DNA from: Caldimonas sp.
Lineage (GTDB): Bacteria > Pseudomonadota > Gammaproteobacteria > Burkholderiales > Burkholderiaceae_C
Assembly (NCBI GenBank): GCA_030150305.1
Contig: JASLGD010000283.1
Span: 1 to 5,844, forward strand
Length of the DNA stretch: 5,844 nucleotides
Direction of reading: 5' to 3'
Shown piece after piece: positions 4,987 to 5,844 of this stretch. The translations under genes and the position numbers were made by a program. The notes below the pieces were generated by a model. It was not told the origin of the DNA, did no database searches, and saw only the letters and a program-made list of their open reading frames with translations. Numbering within the stretch: the first letter of the stretch is position 1; each line of letters begins with the position of its first letter.

Positions 4987-5844
4987 ATGAAGAGTTCGAA
5001 GATGAATCCTGCGTGCGCACAGCCCTCGCGCGTCGCGATCGAAAGGTCACTCACACGCTCGTTGCGCAGCCTTGCGTCAGCGGCGCTCGCGGGTGCGGCG
5101 CTGCTCGCCGCTTCGTCCTCCGCGCTCGCGGGAGTCCCGGGGCTCACCGTCACCGTCGACTCGCTGGCACCGGCGATTCCGAACAGCACCGTCAGGCCGA
5201 TCGCCTACAGCACGGGGAGCGTCGCCTACCAGACCGCCTACAAGGTGACGATGACCGCGAGCAGCCCGGTCACCGCTGCTTTCTTCTATGCGTACACGAA
5301 CGTCGTCGGCGACGCTCCGGCTGCGCCGTTCATCGCGGTGCCCGATCTCAGGTCGGGCGACTCTTGTACCGTCGTTACGACCACGCCCACTCCGGGCACC
5401 GAACTCGATTGCGCGATCGGATCGATCGCGGCCGGGGGCACGGTTCAGTTCACGCTGCTCGTGTCGAGCCCGCCTGCTGGGATTTCCGGCGCCGACAGCC
5501 TTCTGCAACTGACGTGGGCCGTGCAGGCGGGCCAGGGGCAGCCGAACCCGTCAAATCTGGTTCATCAAGGGTCGCAGGACGTCACGTTGCACCTGGGAAG
5601 CGCTGCGGACGGAGTCCAGAGCTACGTGACGTCGGGCTCGCTGGGCGTGCAGGACACTACCGACGCGTCGTCAACCAATGTGACGCCGCCCATGCCCGTG
5701 ACGGTGGGAGTGAAGCAAACAATTGTGCTTTCGTCGTGCACGGCTCACTTCAACCAATGCCTGAGCTCGACCGTTCGCATCGTCGACAGCTCCGGGGCGC
5801 CGATCCCGTTCGACCCCTCGGCCCCGCTGCTCATCGATCTCTTC
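4987..5844 (+). CDS. secreted protein with DUF11-like beta-sandwich pattern, 3' end cut by window
   Basis: Open for 286 codons to the window edge with no stop. Residues 1-48 form a long signal peptide: an Arg-rich n-region (R15, R20, R24, R27), a hydrophobic core [14 protein letters not shown] (29-42), and an A-L-A cleavage site before Gly49. The mature part is rich in Thr, Ser, Val, Gly and Pro with alternating hydrophobic residues and few charges. Residues 53-161 fit the DUF11/conserved-repeat pattern: a strand [10 protein letters not shown], then SCTVV...[22 protein letters not shown], where Cys127 and Cys142 could form a disulfide. A second Cys pair (251, 258) lies near the edge, suggesting another Ig-like unit. 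I see no enzyme motif. Function is unknown; a surface or matrix protein, perhaps with a C-terminal sorting signal, is inference. It is divergent from hslVU. It uses visibly more A/T-ending codons (GTT, TCT, AAT, CAA) than its neighbours. Confidence 0.8.
   Translation, partial: MKSSKMNPACAQPSRVAIERSLTRSLRSLASAALAGAALLAASSSALAGVPGLTVTVDSLAPAIPNSTVRPIAYSTGSVAYQTAYKVTMTASSPVTAAFFYAYTNVVGDAPAAPFIAVPDLRSGDSCTVVTTTPTPGTELDCAIGSIAAGGTVQFTLLVSSPPAGISGADSLLQLTWAVQAGQGQPNPSNLVHQGSQDVTLHLGSAADGVQSYVTSGSLGVQDTTDASSTNVTPPMPVTVGVKQTIVLSSCTAHFNQCLSSTVRIVDSSGAPIPFDPSAPLLIDLF

Noticed and set aside
4661..5050. 130-residue N-terminal extension of the HslV frame
   Set aside because: The extension has no HslV-like character; family N-termini begin a few residues before the TT-I-V-S-V-R-R segment, which fits the ATG at 4660.

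Overview
The window is a high-GC, gene-dense stretch of bacterial chromosome. The hslV-hslU protease pair, a type III pantothenate kinase of the kind often called CoaX/Baf, a PPK2-type polyphosphate kinase and a WXXGXW-repeat lipoprotein together suggest a proteobacterium, most likely a betaproteobacterium (Burkholderiales or Rhodocyclales-like). This placement rests on protein character and base composition only; there is no rRNA or other taxonomic marker.

Layout from left to right. (1) 1-854, minus strand: PPK2-family polyphosphate kinase, missing only its C-terminal end and starting at TTG. (2) 996-1337, minus: small lipoprotein with aromatic WXXGXW-like repeats. (3) 1338-1512: divergent intergenic region with a perfect 16-bp palindrome and a promoter-like sequence. 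(4) 1513-1959, plus: secreted DUF4864-family protein, followed after 4 nt by (5) 1964-2737, plus: coaX with a GTG start. (6) 2738-2759: 22-nt GC-only gap between the convergent coaX and hslU. (7) 2760-4121 and 4121-4660, minus: hslU and hslV, joined by a one-base TGATG stop/start overlap, transcribed hslV first. (8) 4661-4986: 326-nt intergenic region with candidate promoters in both directions and an imperfect dyad. (9) 4987-5844, plus: start of a large secreted protein with a DUF11-like beta-sandwich pattern, running off the window.

How the genes work together. HslV and HslU form one ATP-dependent protease and are clearly co-transcribed. CoaX makes 4'-phosphopantothenate for coenzyme A and is probably co-transcribed with the DUF4864 gene. 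PPK2 moves phosphate between polyphosphate and nucleotides. I see no functional link between these units beyond adjacency.

I did not find a convincing undescribed system. There is no CRISPR array, tRNA, rRNA, insertion sequence or toxin-antitoxin pair that I can support. The least explained items are the partial secreted protein at the right edge, its structured upstream region, and a promoter-like arrangement shared by the two plus-strand transcription units.
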